From Clostridium akagii DSM 12554 (GTDB lineage Bacteria > Bacillota > Clostridia > Clostridiales > Clostridiaceae), in contig NZ_KK366010.1 in NCBI RefSeq assembly GCF_000686725.1, forward strand, positions 1,502 to 55,306: a DNA stretch of 53,805 nt, in the 5' to 3' direction. The translations under genes were made by a program, and so were the position numbers. Below, piece by piece: positions 53,325 to 53,805 of the stretch. Below the pieces are notes generated by a model, which ran no database searches, was not told the origin of the DNA, and saw only the letters and a program-made list of their open reading frames with translations. Every line of letters begins with the position of its first letter. The first letter of the stretch is position 1.

Positions 53325-53401
53325 TGGTGCACCCAGGGGGAGTCGAACCCTCGACCATCAGATTCGAAGTCTGCAACTCTATCCAGCTGAGCTATGGGTG
53401 C
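53325..53401 (-). tRNA. tRNA-Arg (anticodon TCG)
   Basis: 77 bases with encoded CCA. Acceptor GCACCCA/TGGGTGC, D arm AGCTCAGCTGGATAGAGT, anticodon loop CTTCGAA (anticodon TCG, codon CGA) and T arm GAGGGTTCGACTCCCC. It is the integration target of the island. Confidence 0.95.
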
Positions 53402-53466
53402 ATATATAATAAAAAGCCTAGATTAAACATTAAGTTCAATTCCAGGCAAGTTTACTGTTTAAAATA

Positions 53467-53540
53467 TGGAGCGGGTGGAGAGAATCGAACTCTCATAACT
53501 AGCTTGGAAGGCTAACACTCTACCACTGAGTTACACCCGC
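53467..53540 (-). tRNA. tRNA-Gly (anticodon TCC)
   Basis: 74 bases with CCA. Acceptor GCGGGTG/CACCCGC, anticodon loop CTTCCAA (TCC), T arm AGAGTTCGATTCTCT. Confidence 0.95.
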
Positions 53541-53546
53541 AAATTT

Positions 53547-53621
53547 TGGAGCGGAAGACGAGATTCGAACTCGCGACGTTCACCTTGGCAAGGTGACGCT
53601 CTACCACTGAGCCACTCCCGC
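53547..53621 (-). tRNA. tRNA-Gly (anticodon GCC)
   Basis: 75 bases with CCA. Acceptor GCGGGAG/CTTCCGC (one wobble), anticodon loop TTGCCAA (GCC), T arm CGAGTTCGAATCTCG. Six bases from the tRNA-Gly(TCC) gene. Confidence 0.95.
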
Positions 53622-53667
53622 AACATTAAAAATGCCACTTAAACTATATTAGACTTACTTTTATTAA

Positions 53668-53751
53668 ATGGTGCAGGTGAAGGGACTTGAACCCCCATGC
53701 CTAAGGCGCTAGATCCTAAGTCTAGTGCGTCTGCCATTCCGCCACACCTGC
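53668..53751 (-). tRNA. tRNA-Leu (anticodon TAG)
   Basis: 84 bases with CCA and a long variable arm. Acceptor GCAGGTG/CACCTGC, anticodon stem-loop CTAGACTTAGGATCTAG (TAG), T arm GGGGGTTCAAGTCCCT. Confidence 0.95.
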
Positions 53752-53756
53752 ACATT

Positions 53757-53805
53757 TGGTGGCTTACCGGGGAATCGAACCCCGGACAACATGATTAAAA
53801 GTCAT
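53757..53805 (-). tRNA. tRNA-Lys (anticodon TTT), partial
   Basis: The 3' 49 bases, from within the anticodon stem to CCA: ATGACTTTTAATCAT (TTT anticodon) and T arm CCGGGGTTCGATTCCCCGG. The 5' part lies beyond the window. Confidence 0.9.

Overview
The window is AT-rich DNA of a Clostridium-type Firmicute. The evidence is strong GGAGG ribosome-binding sites, a clostridial hydrophobic (ChW) repeat secreted protein at the left edge, Spo0A- and Spo0E-type sporulation genes, ThiG/ThiH, a TPP riboswitch and many short-hairpin intrinsic terminators. The species cannot be fixed from the sequence alone.

Architecture. The right edge (53325-53805) is a tRNA cluster read on the minus strand: Arg(TCG), Gly(TCC), Gly(GCC), Leu(TAG) and a partial Lys(TTT). 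The 3' part of tRNA-Arg recurs as partial copies at 765, 46505 and 51530, each followed by related arm sequence. I read 765-53324 as a tRNA-Arg insertion island built from three tandem elements: about 45.7 kb, 5.0 kb and 1.8 kb. A truncated tyrosine integrase (45936-46439) and prophage-like remnants (43488-44744) lie at the right end of the largest element. The original tRNA-Arg terminator appears to be stranded at 731-762.

Region by region. 1.2-6.2 kb: acetyltransferase/esterase pair, a collapsed BceRS-AB-like relic, a divergent TetR/HXXEE pair, and an XRE/membrane-protein pair. 6.3-9.7 kb: thiH and thiG with a truncated thiS, two terminators and a TPP riboswitch, then a SAM methyltransferase. 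10-13.3 kb: an MFS pump with a 25-codon leader ORF, and a HisRS gene preceded by a leader peptide carrying three consecutive His codons and mutually exclusive RNA stems. 13.5-22 kb: HD hydrolase, two nitroreductases, a duplicated and decayed riboswitch/methyltransferase segment, CPBP protease, epimerase, and several genes broken by stop codons. 22.3-28.5 kb: Spo0E-like protein, macrolide-type glycosyltransferase, a Spo0A paralogue with one nonsense codon, and a TetR/amidohydrolase operon with a clear operator. 28.6-32.5 kb: polymorphic toxin locus with a full-length toxin, its probable immunity gene, and an N-terminally truncated second toxin. 32.5-39.5 kb: sparse region with a repeated three-hairpin element, low-complexity and His-rich proteins that may be coat-related, an MCP-like protein, a truncated C5 DNA methyltransferase and a 21-base 16S rRNA match. 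39.6-46.4 kb: decayed XRE and DUF1847 genes, TetR/hydrolase operon, IS3-family element, prophage remnants and a DUF2935 protein. 46.5-51.5 kb: MarR-regulated heterodimeric ABC exporter. 51.5-53.3 kb: lone MNT-type nucleotidyltransferase and an Rpn-family pseudogene.

Together the intact genes look like a cargo set for drug and toxin handling (MFS, ABC exporter, glycosyltransferase, methyltransferase, nitroreductases, hydrolases), competition (toxins) and spore-related functions. They sit in an island with heavy decay: at least five genes carry a single in-frame stop and several more are truncated.
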